The notes: a model not told the origin generated them from the sequence alone. Shown: positions 8,656-17,474, counted from the first letter of the stretch. The stretch: DNA of 64,000 nt from Streptomyces sp. DI166 (GCF_900091315.1 NZ_FLSP01000009.1:62001-126000), one strand, 5' to 3'. Numbers and translations: made by a program.

Positions 8656-8751
8656 TCACCCGGAGAGCGACTCCAGGGCCCGGTCCAGGAGCCGACGCAG
8701 CACTCGGGCGTCCGGCGCCACGGCGGTGACGAGGGCCGCGGGGCCGGACGG
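8656..8751 (-). pseudogene. diverged duplicate of the ureD 3' end
   Basis: The bases from the stop at 8656 to about 8751 repeat the last ~95 bases of ureD (8820-8915) at roughly 90% identity. They would encode PAALVTAVAPDARVLRRLLD and then RALESLSG plus a stop, against PAALVTVVAADARVLRRVLD and RALESFSG in ureD. Similarity ends abruptly upstream, so this is an isolated tail fragment 164 bp downstream of its parent. The mostly synonymous or conservative changes argue for an old duplication. Confidence 0.8.
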
Positions 8752-8819
8752 TGCGGCAAGCCGGAACACCGGACCGCCCGACCCACCCACCGCGTCCCGG
8801 GCGCCGGCCCCCACAAGCC

Positions 8820-9572
8820 TCACCCGGAAAACGACTCCAGGGCCCGGTCCAGGACCCGACGCAACACTCGGGCATCCGCCGCCACGACGGTGACGAGGGC
8901 CGCCGGGCCGGGCAGGGGCATGAGGGCGGCGCCTTCGCCAAGGACTTGAGGGGTCACCGGGCTCGTCCCGAACTCCGGTCGGACGATGAGGAGTTGGCCC
9001 ACGGCCCGATGTCCCGCGAGCCCTGCGGGGCCGTCCCAGCCACCCGGAGCACCCAGGCCGCAGGCCAGCTCCTGGTCGAGGACGGTGCGGTCGGCGATAC
9101 GGAGGGTCAGGCGGCTGGTGAGGCGGCCCGGTTCCTCCGCGGCGCGGCCGAGCACCTGCTCCTCGCGCAGGACCAGGCGGGCCGTGGCACCGAGCTCGAC
9201 GCGGGTGGTGACATACAGCTCGCTGCCCGCGGCGGAGATCAACTGCTCGGGCAGCCAGTGCAGTTCACCGCCGTCGGCGACGGTGAGGCGGACGTCGTAG
9301 TGGGCCGCGCCCTTGGACTGGCCCGGGAGGGCGAGGGTCGCGGCGGCGGAGCCGATGTGCAGCCGGGCGCCGTCCGCCACGTCGGCCTCGACGGCGAACC
9401 GGTCACCGCCGAGAGGCCCGCTCATCGCGCCGACGAGCAGAACCCGGGCCGCGCCGCCGCCTCCCCCGGGTGCGCCGGGGCGCGAGCGGGCCCTCCCCCT
9501 CCAGCACGGGCAGCGCCGTACCGCCCCTGCCGTCGCCGCGGGCGCCGATCCGGGCGGTGGCGGCGACGCCGG

Positions 9573-9576
<4 letters not shown>
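8820..9576 (-). pseudogene. ureD: urease accessory protein UreD, with an apparent frameshift
   Basis: UreD is the scaffold of the UreDFG complex that delivers nickel to apo-urease. Codons from GTG 9576 read TGVAATARIGARGDGRGG and LPVLEGEGPLAPRRTRG, a typical UreD start. The conserved continuation (AARVLLVGAMSGPLGGDRF to the end) lies in another frame from about 9462 on. Removing one G from the run of five at 9463-9467 joins the frames into a normal 251-residue protein. As written, the product is truncated, or starts late at ATG 9425 without about 50 residues. A homopolymer sequencing error is the simplest explanation. The GTG overlaps the ureG stop (GTGA). Confidence 0.85.
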
Positions 9577-10256
<680 letters not shown>

Positions 10257-10295
10257 GAACGGCTCCCTATTGAACTGACGGGACTCTCTCTCCAG

Positions 10296-10370
10296 CCCGT
10301 CCGGCGTTTGAGGACGAGGCCCGTTCAGGGCCGACAGCGGGGGTCTGGGGGCAAAGCCCCCAGGGACGGG
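10296..10370. repeat. dispersed intergenic hairpin repeat between ureF and ureG
   Basis: The spacer holds the block CCCGTCCGGCGTTTGAGGAC followed by an eight-base stem with a three-base loop, CTGGGGGC-AAA-GCCCCCAG (10345-10363). An outer pairing CCCGTCC (10296-10302) with GGACGGG (10364-10370) encloses it. From memory, this sequence class recurs in many Streptomyces intergenic regions. Within an operon it would act as an RNA structure, possibly lowering expression of ureG and ureD relative to ureABCF. Confidence 0.6.
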
Positions 10371-10407
10371 AATGGGAAGGGGCGGCGGGGGCGAAAAACC
10401 CAGTCCC

Positions 10408-11081
10408 TCACGACGCGAACAACCGAACCCCCACCCCGCATGCACCTCCGCCCCGATCTCCAACAGCGGCGCCGAAGACGCGGGCAGGGCGTCAACACCC
10501 GCGACAAGAGCCTCGCGAGCCGCCTCCACCGCCGCATCCACCACCAGATCCATCTCGGACCCCAACCGCGCCAACACCCCCGTCGCGTCAAAGGGATCCA
10601 GACTCAACAACCGCACCGTCGCGGACGCAGGCCCACTCACGCTCTCGTACACCGCGCAGTACGCGGCGTCAGCAGGCCCCAGCCCAGCAGCCCTCGCCGT
10701 CAACCCCAGCACCACCGGCTGATGCGCCCCCTTGGGGAACCGCACCCCGAGCGCGTCGAGTTCACCGCTCGGCCACGTGGCACGGGCCGCGCGCAGCAAC
10801 TGCCGCCCCAACTTCCGCGAAGCGACCCGCAGCGCGGGCGACGGCGTCCGGGCGTCGGCGGCGCCGTCCAGCGCGACCGGGTCCACGCCGAGGACCGCCG
10901 CCGCGGCCAGCGAAGCCGCCACCCGCCCGGCGGTGTGCAACCGCCCCCGGCAGAAGGCCTCCAGGCTCTCCGCCCCGGTCACCCGCCCCGCCTTGACCGC
11001 CTCCTCGGCCCCACCGGAGTGCGCGTGCCCCCCGGCGGGAAGGCGGCCGTCGGCCAGGACGAGAAGCGCTGCCCTGGACAT
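10408..11081 (-). CDS. ureF: urease accessory protein UreF, 3' end frameshifted
   Basis: UreF bridges UreD and UreG in the urease activation complex. The reading frame from ATG 11081 matches UreF throughout ([49 protein letters not shown]). After EVHAGW at about 10433 the frame continues as unrelated residues. The family's usual end VRLFAS and a stop appear one frame over, ending at 10408. One base is missing at the G5 run 10428-10432; W-E-V-R becoming W-G-F would follow from a single lost A. Corrected length is 224 residues. As written, the frame reads through the spacer into ureG. The ATG overlaps the ureC stop by one base. Confidence 0.85.
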
Positions 11082-12802
11082 CAGAAGAGGAAGTAGCGCT
11101 GGGCCATGGGCAGTTCGGCGGCGGGCGTGGCCTCGACCAGCTCCCCGTCGATGCGCACGGCGAAACTGTCGGGGTCCACCTCGACCCGCGGCCGGGCGTC
11201 GTTCTCCCGCATGTCGGCCTTGGTCACCGCCCGCGTCGAGTCGATCGCGACGAACGGCTTGCCGAGCCCGAGTCGCTCGGGCAGCCCGTCCTCGATCGCC
11301 AACGGGGCCACGAAGTTGACCGAGTTGGCGGCGGGCCCGCGCCCGATCGCCCCGAACATCGGCCGCGGCAGGATCGGCTGCGGCGTCGGGATGGAGGCGT
11401 TGGCGTCGCCCATCTGCGCGTAGGCGATCTGACCGCCCTTGAGCACGAGCTGGGGCTTGACGCCGAAGAACGCCGGGTCCCACAGCACCAGGTCGGCGAG
11501 CTTCCCGGTCTCCACGGACCCGACCTCCCCGGCGATGCCCTGGGCGAGGGCCGGGTTGATCGTGTACTTGGCGACGTAGCGCCGTACCCGCAGATTGTCC
11601 GCGCGCCCGTCGCCCGGCAGCGCGCCCCGCCGCCGCTTCATCACATGCGCGGTCTGCCAGGTGCGCAGCACCACCTCGCCGACGCGGCCCATGGCCTGCG
11701 AGTCGGAGGAGATGATCGAGATCGCGCCCAGGTCGTGCAGGATGTCCTCGGCGCCGATGGTGGAGGGCCTGATCCGGGACTCGGCGAAGGCGAGGTCCTC
11801 CGGGACCGCCGGGTTGAGGTGGTGGCACACCATCAGCATGTCGAGGTGTTCCTCGGCGGTGTTGACGGTGAACGGCCGCGTGGGGTTGGTGGAACTGGGC
11901 AGGACGTGCGGCTCGGAGACCACGGTCATGATGTCCGGCGCGTGCCCGCCGCCCGCACCCTCGGTGTGGTACGCGTGGATGCCCCGGCCGCCGATGGCGG
12001 CGAGGGTGTCCTGGACGAACCCGGCCTCGTTCAGGGTGTCGGTGTGGATGGCGATCTGGATGCCGGTGCGGTCGGCGACGGTGAGCGAGGCGTCGATGAC
12101 GGCCGGGGTGGAGCCCCAGTCCTCGTGCAGCTTCAGGCCCATCGCGCCGCCGCGGATCTGGGAGAGCATCGCCTCGTGCGAGACGGTGTTGCCCTTGCCG
12201 AGGAAGCCGATGTTGAGCGGGTAGGCCTCCATCGCCTCAAGCATCCGCGCCAGGTGCCAGGGGCCGGGCGTCACGGTGGTCGCCTTGGAGCCCTCGGCGG
12301 GCCCGGTGCCGCCGCCGATCAGGGTGGTGATGCCGGAGGCCAGCGCCTCGTCGGCGATCTGCGGGCAGATGAAGTGGACGTGCGCGTCGATGGCCCCGGC
12401 GGTGACGATCTTTCCGTTGCCCGCGAGCACCTCGGTCTCGGGGCCGAGCACCAGGTCGGGGTGGACCCCGTCCATGGTGTCGGGGTTGCCGGCCTTGCCG
12501 ATGCCGGTGATCCGGCCGTCGCGGATGCCGATGTCGGCCTTGACGATCCCCCAGTGGTCGATCACCACGGCGCCGGTGATGACGGTGTCCGGGGTGCCGT
12601 CTGCGCGCGTAGCACGCGACTGGCCCATGGACTCGCGGATGACCTTGCCGCCGCCGAACACGGCCTCGTCCCCGGCGAGCGAGGGCCCGCCGGAGCGGTC
12701 CTCCTCGATCTCCACCAGCAGGTCGGTGTCGGCGAGCCGGATGCGGTCGCCGGTGGTCGGGCCGAACAGGTCGGCGTAGGCGGCACGCGAGATCTCAGGC
12801 AT
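11081..12802 (-). CDS. ureC: urease alpha subunit (catalytic)
   Basis: A 573-residue amidohydrolase that hydrolyses urea to ammonia and carbamate. Nickel ligands and active-site residues are visible: HVH at 141-143, the carbamylated bridging lysine K224 in [11 protein letters not shown]253 in [10 protein letters not shown]279 in [14 protein letters not shown], and the mobile-flap MVCHHLN (324-330). ATG 12802 is favoured over GTG 12811 because GGAGGTG then stands about six bases upstream. The gene overlaps the end of ureB by eight bases. Length and motifs are normal, so the catalytic subunit itself looks intact. Confidence 0.97.
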   Translation of the reverse strand: MPEISRAAYADLFGPTTGDRIRLADTDLLVEIEEDRSGGPSLAGDEAVFGGGKVIRESMGQSRATRADGTPDTVITGAVVIDHWGIVKADIGIRDGRITGIGKAGNPDTMDGVHPDLVLGPETEVLAGNGKIVTAGAIDAHVHFICPQIADEALASGITTLIGGGTGPAEGSKATTVTPGPWHLARMLEAMEAYPLNIGFLGKGNTVSHEAMLSQIRGGAMGLKLHEDWGSTPAVIDASLTVADRTGIQIAIHTDTLNEAGFVQDTLAAIGGRGIHAYHTEGAGGGHAPDIMTVVSEPHVLPSSTNPTRPFTVNTAEEHLDMLMVCHHLNPAVPEDLAFAESRIRPSTIGAEDILHDLGAISIISSDSQAMGRVGEVVLRTWQTAHVMKRRRGALPGDGRADNLRVRRYVAKYTINPALAQGIAGEVGSVETGKLADLVLWDPAFFGVKPQLVLKGGQIAYAQMGDANASIPTPQPILPRPMFGAIGRGPAANSVNFVAPLAIEDGLPERLGLGKPFVAIDSTRAVTKADMRENDARPRVEVDPDSFAVRIDGELVEATPAAELPMAQRYFLF

Positions 12803-13106
12803 CGAGGGCACCTCCGGTCTCCCCGCGCAGTCCGGGCACCACGCGGGCGCCGGCCAGCGGGACGAGTTCGACGTCGACGGGGATGCCGGGCTCGAAGCGC
12901 ACGGCGGTCCCGGCGGCGATGTTGAGGCGCTTGCCGCGGGCGGCGGCGCGGTCGAAGTCCAGACCGGGGTTGGCCTCGGCGAAGTGGTAGTGGGAGCCGA
13001 CCTGGACGGGGCGGTCGGCGGCGTTGAGGACGGTCAGCCGGGTGACCTCGCGGCCCTCGTTGTACACGATCGGACCGTCCGCGAAGAGGATCTCTCCGGG
13101 AATCAT
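12795..13106 (-). CDS. ureB: urease beta subunit
   Basis: This 103-residue structural subunit has the family signature [13 protein letters not shown], the [15 protein letters not shown] segment, and [16 protein letters not shown] near the end. It packs against UreC in the (alpha-beta-gamma)3 enzyme. The gene starts at ATG 13106, 13 bases after the ureA stop, and overlaps ureC at its 3' end. Subunit genes A and B are separate, as in most actinobacteria, not fused as in Helicobacter. Confidence 0.96.
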   Translation of the reverse strand: MIPGEILFADGPIVYNEGREVTRLTVLNAADRPVQVGSHYHFAEANPGLDFDRAAARGKRLNIAAGTAVRFEPGIPVDVELVPLAGARVVPGLRGETGGALDA

Positions 13107-13119
13107 CGCTGCCGCCTCC

Positions 13120-13422
13120 TCAGACGATCGGCTCGTGGACGGTGACGAGCTTGGTGCCGTCGGGGAAGGTCGCCTCGACCTGAACGTCGTGGATCATCTC
13201 CGGGACGCCCTCCATGACGTCGTCCCGGGTGAGCAGCTTGCGTCCGGACGCCATCAGCTCGGCGACCGTACGGCCGTCGCGGGCGCCTTCGAGGATGTGC
13301 GAGGTGATGAGGGCGACCGCCTCGGGGTGGTTGAGCTTCAAGCCGCGGGCCCGGCGCTTCTCTGCGACGTCGGCCGCCACATGGATGAGCAGCCGCTCTT
13401 GTTCGTGCGGGGTCAGTTGCAC
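13120..13422 (-). CDS. ureA: urease gamma subunit
   Basis: A 100-residue subunit beginning [20 protein letters not shown], the standard UreA N-terminus, and ending [10 protein letters not shown]. The GTG at 13422 is preceded by GGTGAGGTGG; an earlier ATG at 13482 would add 20 residues not found in the family. First gene of the minus-strand operon ureABCFGD. No nickel transporter or ureE is present nearby. Confidence 0.95.
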   Translation of the reverse strand: MQLTPHEQERLLIHVAADVAEKRRARGLKLNHPEAVALITSHILEGARDGRTVAELMASGRKLLTRDDVMEGVPEMIHDVQVEATFPDGTKLVTVHEPIV

Positions 13423-13531
13423 GTCCCACCTCACCGTCTCGCTCCGGGCCGTGCGGGGCCCGGTTGCCGCGGCCACCGGCAAAGTCCCAGGTGGCGTGGG
13501 GGGAGGCTAGTTGGGGCGGGTTTCGGGCACG

Positions 13532-13825
13532 TTAACCGAGCTGTGATCCGGTCGCGCCCGGCCCGCGGTGCTCGGCGGCGATGCCGAAGCGCTGCGGCTC
13601 ACGGGGCGCCGAGGCGGCCTCGGCGACCTTGGAGACCGCGCTGATGACCGGCTCCTCGGAGGCTGCCTCCAGGGCGTCGAGGCGCTCCAGGTCGGCCGCG
13701 GAGACAAGGGCGACGAGAGGCTTCCCGTGCCGGGTCACGACGACGCGCTCCCCGCCGTACACCACGCGGTTGATGAGGTCGGCGAGCTCAGCCCTGGCTT
13801 GCGTCACCGGGATCTCGTAGGCCAT
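13532..13825 (-). CDS. Phd/YefM-family antitoxin, apparently without a toxin
   Basis: This 97-residue protein has the Phd/YefM N-terminal fold: [20 protein letters not shown], then [26 protein letters not shown]. Such proteins repress their own operon and neutralise a RelE, Doc or PIN toxin. No toxin gene follows: downstream is ureA, with less than 110 bases between. It may be an orphan, or may pair with a toxin elsewhere. The C-terminal part (about 60-97) is alanine/proline-rich and unlike typical toxin-binding tails. Confidence 0.85.
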   Translation of the reverse strand: MAYEIPVTQARAELADLINRVVYGGERVVVTRHGKPLVALVSAADLERLDALEAASEEPVISAVSKVAEAASAPREPQRFGIAAEHRGPGATGSQLG

Positions 13826-13892
13826 GGCTCTACGTTACGTCATGTACGTCCTGTACATTTTTTACAGGCACCCGACGAGGGAGGCACGCTCA

Positions 13893-14268
13893 TGACCCGG
13901 CCGACCGCCCGCCATGTCCTGCCCGAGTTGTGCTGGGCCGCGCCGGGCCGACCGCGGCGGTGCTGCTCGCGGCGGGGACCCCGGGCAAGCGGTCCGCGCT
14001 GCCGGACGCGCGGGTGACGCTGAGCCAGCCGGTGGTGCCGGAGCCGGTGGAGGGGCAGGCGAGCGATCTGGCGATCCAGGCCGAGGAGCTGACGCGGATT
14101 CGGGCCCGCCTGGAGGAGATGCTCGCCCGGCACACCGGACGCAGCCGGGAACAGATCGGCGCCGACATCGAGCGGGAGAAGGTGCTCGACGCGCGGGAGG
14201 CCCTGGAGTACGGCCTGGTGGACCGGATCATTCCGAGCCGCAAGAGCACCGCAGCCGGTGAAGGGTGA
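13893..14268 (+). pseudogene. ClpP-family protease gene with a large internal deletion
   Basis: The first codons from ATG 13893 ([12 protein letters not shown]) resemble the start of Streptomyces secondary ClpP proteins. From about 13935, in another frame, the sequence jumps to the C-terminal half: [64 protein letters not shown], stop 14266-14268. The middle, including the catalytic serine region and the hexapeptide substrate groove, is missing, and the junction shifts frame. A shorter frame from 13930 could still be translated but would lack the catalytic serine. Confidence 0.82.
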
Positions 14269-14275
14269 GCCGCGG

Positions 14276-14581
14276 ATGCTGCCGGACCTTCCCCCGCTGC
14301 CCGCGCTGACGCGCGCCTAGGCCGAGTTGATCGACCGTTACCTCGACGTGGTCGATCTGCTCGGGCGCATCAACCCCGCGCGCCGCAACGACACCTACGG
14401 CGGGCTGCGGGCCGCCCAGGCACTCGTGTCCCGCGCGACCGAACTGCGTGACGCGCTGGCGCTCATGCATCAGCGCGGCGAGACCGAGCTGCATGCCCCC
14501 ACGCTGGCGCGTGCGCTGCGTGTGCTGGACGGGGAGCGCCGCACGGCTCGCGTCACGGTTCCTCCGCGCTCGGACAGTTGA
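14276..14581 (+). pseudogene. small conserved-looking gene interrupted by an in-frame TAG
   Basis: From ATG 14276 the frame reads MLPDLPPLPALTRA, hits TAG at 14318-14320, then stays open as AELIDRYLDVVDLLGRINPA and on to TGA 14581. The total would be about 101 residues. The part after the stop is amphipathic, helix-rich and codon-biased like real genes. It follows the clpP remnant by seven bases and probably belonged to the same unit. A TTG at 14327 could restart translation. I do not recognise the family. Confidence 0.6.
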
Positions 14582-14944
14582 CGCACGTGAGAGCGGTGCG
14601 GGCGGCACTTCTCCATGTCGAGTCGTCCGGGCCTGAGTTGAAACGGACCAAACGACGTACCCACTGTTGGCGTAGCCGCGTGTCCTTTTTCCGGCCCGCC
14701 GGGGTTGCGCAACGCGCGTAGCGCCGGAACCGAAAGAGGCGTTCCGTCCCTGGTCCGGGCATCCCCCGACGCCTGGACGGTAGTTCGAACGGAGCAGTGT
14801 CCACCCGAACGGGTGAGTGGTGAGTAACACCACAAATCTCCGGTTCCATTGGGATTTTCGGACATCGGTGAGCCAAGATCCCTGTCTGACGACAAGCCCC
14901 CGCCACAGCGGCGGGGCGGTCCGGGCGGACGCCGAGTCCTGCCG
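14582..14944 (+). other. non-coding leader upstream of the riboswitch
   Basis: No convincing gene is seen on either strand between the decayed locus and the riboswitch. The stretch is less GC-rich in places (14820-14880) and holds a stable hairpin of the form GCCCC(C)GCC-ACA-GCGGCGGGGC at about 14898-14920. The promoter for the riboswitch transcript should lie here. I cannot assign -10 and -35 boxes with confidence. Confidence 0.5.
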
Positions 14945-15118
14945 CCGCCCGGATGACCGGTCGACAGGAGTGGATCGGCAGGAGTGGAGGACCCAAGCAC
15001 GACGGGTCGCCGGTACGGAGTCTCTCCGCGCCGAGCAGCCCTTGGGGTGAAGCCGCTTTCCGCGGCCGGGCAACTTCGCCAGCCCGAATCCGACAGGTCA
15101 TCCTTCACAGGCGGCTGA
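14945..15118 (+). ncRNA. ydaO-type cyclic di-AMP riboswitch
   Basis: The conserved ydaO blocks appear in order: GGAGGACCCAAG (14987-14998), CTTGGGGTGAAG (15041-15052), GGGCAACTTCGCCAGCCCG and AATCCGACAGGTCATCC (15068-15103). ACCCAAG can pair with CTTGGGGT, and GGGC-AACTTCGCCA-GCCC forms the central stem. This class binds c-di-AMP and usually switches off cell-wall hydrolase genes in actinobacteria. The adjacent NlpC/P60 gene fits exactly. Outer limits are approximate. Confidence 0.88.
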
Positions 15119-15131
15119 CGAAGGGTTGCGC

Positions 15132-15605
15132 ATGACTGCGCTCAATCGTGTCCCGTCGCTGATGGTCCGGGCCGGCACGGCCTCGGCTCTCACCCTCGCC
15201 GCCGTCGGCGGCTCGATCGTGGCTCCCGGCCTCGCCTCGGAGGCGGCCGCCGCCACTCCGGGGTCGAAGGCACTGAAGGTCGCGGCGTCGAAGAAGGGCT
15301 CCCCCTACAAGTGGGGTGCCGTGGGGCCGCACCGCTTCGACTGCTCCGGGCTCACGCTGTACTCGTACAAGAAGGCGGGCAAGAAGCTGCCTCGTACGGC
15401 GGCCCAGCAGTACAACAAGACGAAGCACATCTCCGCCGGCAACCGCAAGGCGGGTGACCTGGTGTTCTTCCACTCGGGGTCGAACGTCTACCACGTCGGC
15501 ATCTACGCCGGGAAGGGCAAGATCTGGCACGCCCCCAAGACCGGTGACGTGGTGCGGCTGCAGAAGATCTGGACCAAGAGCGTCTGGTACGGCCGGGTGA
15601 GCTGA
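15132..15605 (+). CDS. secreted NlpC/P60 peptidoglycan endopeptidase
   Basis: A 157-residue preprotein. Residues 1-41 form a signal peptide (hydrophobic core about 14-33, cleavage near AAAA-TPGS). The rest is an NlpC/P60 cysteine peptidase with C71 in FDCSGL, H121 in VYHVGIYAG and a third polar residue near H133. It would cut peptidoglycan stem peptides outside the cell. The catalytic domain stands alone, without SH3 or coiled-coil regions. ATG 15132 follows GAAGG at eight bases. Expression should be governed by the c-di-AMP riboswitch ending just upstream, and a strong hairpin follows the gene. Confidence 0.92.
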   Translation: MTALNRVPSLMVRAGTASALTLAAVGGSIVAPGLASEAAAATPGSKALKVAASKKGSPYKWGAVGPHRFDCSGLTLYSYKKAGKKLPRTAAQQYNKTKHISAGNRKAGDLVFFHSGSNVYHVGIYAGKGKIWHAPKTGDVVRLQKIWTKSVWYGRVS

Positions 15606-15615
15606 CCGGGCGGTT

Positions 15616-15654
15616 CTCAAGGGCGGCGGCGCCCTGACGCGCCGTCGCCCTGAG
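15616..15654 (+). terminator. hairpin terminator after the NlpC/P60 gene
   Basis: GGGCGGCGGCGC (15621-15632) pairs with GCGCCGTCGCCC (15639-15650) around the loop CCTGAC, with one G-U pair. CTCA and TGAG extend the stem. There is no U-tract, as is usual in high-GC actinobacteria. It stands between convergent genes. Confidence 0.6.
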
Positions 15655-15692
15655 GGCTGTTCAAGGGGCTTTTCCGGGGAGCGGACGGAGTT

Positions 15693-16151
15693 TCAGGGCT
15701 CCTGCTGCCCCGCCGCGGTGACCGGGCGGGCCGGGACCGTCCAGGGCAGTTCGATGGAGACCGTCTTGCCGCCCTCGCGGGTCGGCCGGACTCTGAGCCG
15801 GCCGCCGCACTCGGCGGTGAGCCAGCGGATGATCACCAGTCCGCGGCCGTTGTCCTGCTGGACGGCGGCGGGCAGGCGTCTGGGGAACCGCGGATGACTG
15901 TCGGTCACCCCGATGCGCAACTGCTCGTCATGGTGCAACTCGATGTCCACCGTGAAGGTGGGTGACTGGCCCAGGGTGTGCTGGACGGCGTTGGTCGCCA
16001 GTTCGGAGACGATGAGCCGGATGGTGTCGGCCGCGTCCGTCTCGGCCGGCAGCCCCCACTCCACCAGGGTGCTCACCACATAGCCGCGGGCCGCGGAGAC
16101 CGAGGCGGGATCGCTCGGCAGAGTGACGGATGCTTCCAGATGGTCTGCCAT
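15693..16151 (-). CDS. anti-sigma-type serine kinase-like ATP-binding protein
   Basis: This 152-residue HATPase_c_2 (RsbW/SpoIIAB-like) protein shows the N-box LIVSELATNAVQHT (about 51-64), the G1 region GVTDSHPR and the G2-like DNGRGLVII. Streptomyces encode dozens of such stand-alone ATPases; they bind or phosphorylate partners in sigma-factor or developmental circuits. ATG 16151 is chosen over the long upstream frame because homology begins at MADHLEASV and AAGGGA lies upstream. It is divergent from an XRE-DUF397 pair, a recurring three-gene arrangement. The partner is unknown. Confidence 0.85.
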   Translation of the reverse strand: MADHLEASVTLPSDPASVSAARGYVVSTLVEWGLPAETDAADTIRLIVSELATNAVQHTLGQSPTFTVDIELHHDEQLRIGVTDSHPRFPRRLPAAVQQDNGRGLVIIRWLTAECGGRLRVRPTREGGKTVSIELPWTVPARPVTAAGQQEP

Positions 16152-16261
16152 GGCGACGTCGTCCCTTTCCCACGGGACCGCAGTCCGACACGGAGCGGAT
16201 GGTTCGAGTACGGTCCCGGACTGGTGCTTCGTCGCCAGACTGCCATTACCTCGCCGGTCAC

Positions 16262-16292
16262 GGTGGCGATCCACCAAGATATGCATATATCT
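16262..16292. promoter_or_regulatory. paired palindromes in the divergent ATPase/XRE promoter region
   Basis: Two symmetric elements lie side by side: GGTGG-CGAT-CCACC (16262-16275) and AGATAT-GCAT-ATATCT (16277-16292). The second is strikingly AT-rich for this genome. They are centred between the divergent starts at 16151 and 16364, where the XRE regulator would be expected to bind. The binding protein is inferred. Confidence 0.45.
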
Positions 16293-16363
16293 GTCGCTCA
16301 AAGCGGTGAACTCTGCTACGCGAGACCGTATTTGGGCGGCCCGGTTGGAGTAAGGAGGAGCGC

Positions 16364-17230
16364 ATGCAGCACGGTCCCGCGGTACGCCGCCGAAAGCTGG
16401 GCGCCGAACTGCGTGCGTTGCGCACCGGTGCGGGTCTCACCAGCGGTGAGGCGGCACGTCTGGTGGGCTGGCACCAGTCGAAGGTGAGCCGGATCGAGAC
16501 CGGCGCCAGCGGGGTGAAACCGGCCGATGTGCGGTTACTCCTCGACGCCTATGGCGTGCGGGACGAGCAACTACGCGAGTTGCTCCTGGTGTTGGCGGGG
16601 TCCGACGACGGTGCCGGACGGCACCACTGGTGGCACGCGTACCGCGGGGTGCTGCCGCCGACCTACCGGGACTTCATCAGTCTGGAGTCCCAGGCCACCG
16701 CGATGCGCACCCTGGAGACCTCGGTGGTGCCGGGGCTGTTGCAGACACCGGAGTACGCGCGGGCGGTGACCCGGGCCGCGGTGGGCGGCCTGGACGAGGC
16801 GGACGAACGGCTGGACGCGCTGGTGGAGGTGCGGCTGGCCAGGCAGGACGTGCTGCGCGGCCGGCCCCCGCTGGAGCTCAGCGCGGTGCTGGACGAGGCG
16901 GTCCTGCGCCGGCGGATCGGCGGGCCCGGGGTGATGGCGCGGCAGTTGTGGCGGCTGGTGGAGGCGGGGCGGCTGCCTCAAGTGCGTTTGCAGGTACTGC
17001 CGTTCACTGCCGGGGCGCACATCGGTATCACCGGGCCTTTCGTAGTCTTCTCATTTTCGCGCACCTCTGATCTGGATGTGGTTGTTCTCGACCACTTGAC
17101 GAGTAGCCTCTACCTGGAGCGGAAAGAAGACCTCCAGGCGTACACGGAGGCATTCACCACGCTTCAGATCCACGCCCTTTCGCCCGAGGAATCGTTGGAT
17201 TACATCGCCGGGATAGCTGACGGCGCGTAA
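16364..17230 (+). CDS. XRE-family regulator with C-terminal DUF5753
   Basis: A 288-residue protein with an N-terminal helix-turn-helix (about 10-65; LTSGEAARLVGWHQSKVSRIETG) and a DUF5753 domain (about 95-275; GLLQTPEYARA, VRLARQDVLRG, LDEAVLRR, QVLPFTAGAH). This architecture is the WhiJ-like class found in many copies in Streptomyces, normally paired with a small DUF397 protein and an anti-sigma-like ATPase, as here. Members tune development and antibiotic production. The ribosome site TAAGGAGGAG lies just before ATG 16364. The DUF397 gene starts nine bases after the stop. Confidence 0.92.
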   Translation: MQHGPAVRRRKLGAELRALRTGAGLTSGEAARLVGWHQSKVSRIETGASGVKPADVRLLLDAYGVRDEQLRELLLVLAGSDDGAGRHHWWHAYRGVLPPTYRDFISLESQATAMRTLETSVVPGLLQTPEYARAVTRAAVGGLDEADERLDALVEVRLARQDVLRGRPPLELSAVLDEAVLRRRIGGPGVMARQLWRLVEAGRLPQVRLQVLPFTAGAHIGITGPFVVFSFSRTSDLDVVVLDHLTSSLYLERKEDLQAYTEAFTTLQIHALSPEESLDYIAGIADGA

Positions 17231-17239
17231 GGAGGCACC

Positions 17240-17467
17240 ATGTCTGCACTGCCTCGGCACGTACCTTCCAGTACCGATCTACCAGCCGTGCACTGGCTGC
17301 GCAGCAGCTACAGCACGGGCGCGAACAACTGCGTGGAGACCGCTCGGCCGCTGACCGGACCCTGGGCCGGGCTGCTCGCCGTACGCGACTCCAAGGCTCC
17401 GGCCGGACCCGCGCTGCTCTTCTCCCCCGAGAGCTGGGCGGACTTCACAGCCACGATCAAGGCCTGA
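17240..17467 (+). CDS. DUF397 small acidic partner protein
   Basis: A 75-residue DUF397 protein: VHWLRSSYSTGANNCVE near the start, the LLAVRDSKAPAGPALLF core and the SWADFTATIKA end are the usual family landmarks. DUF397 proteins relate to the partners of WhiJ-like XRE regulators, including BldB-related systems, and are thought to modulate the regulator. It is translated right after the XRE gene with GGAGG just upstream of the ATG. Confidence 0.9.
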   Translation: MSALPRHVPSSTDLPAVHWLRSSYSTGANNCVETARPLTGPWAGLLAVRDSKAPAGPALLFSPESWADFTATIKA

Positions 17468-17474
17468 GCACCTC

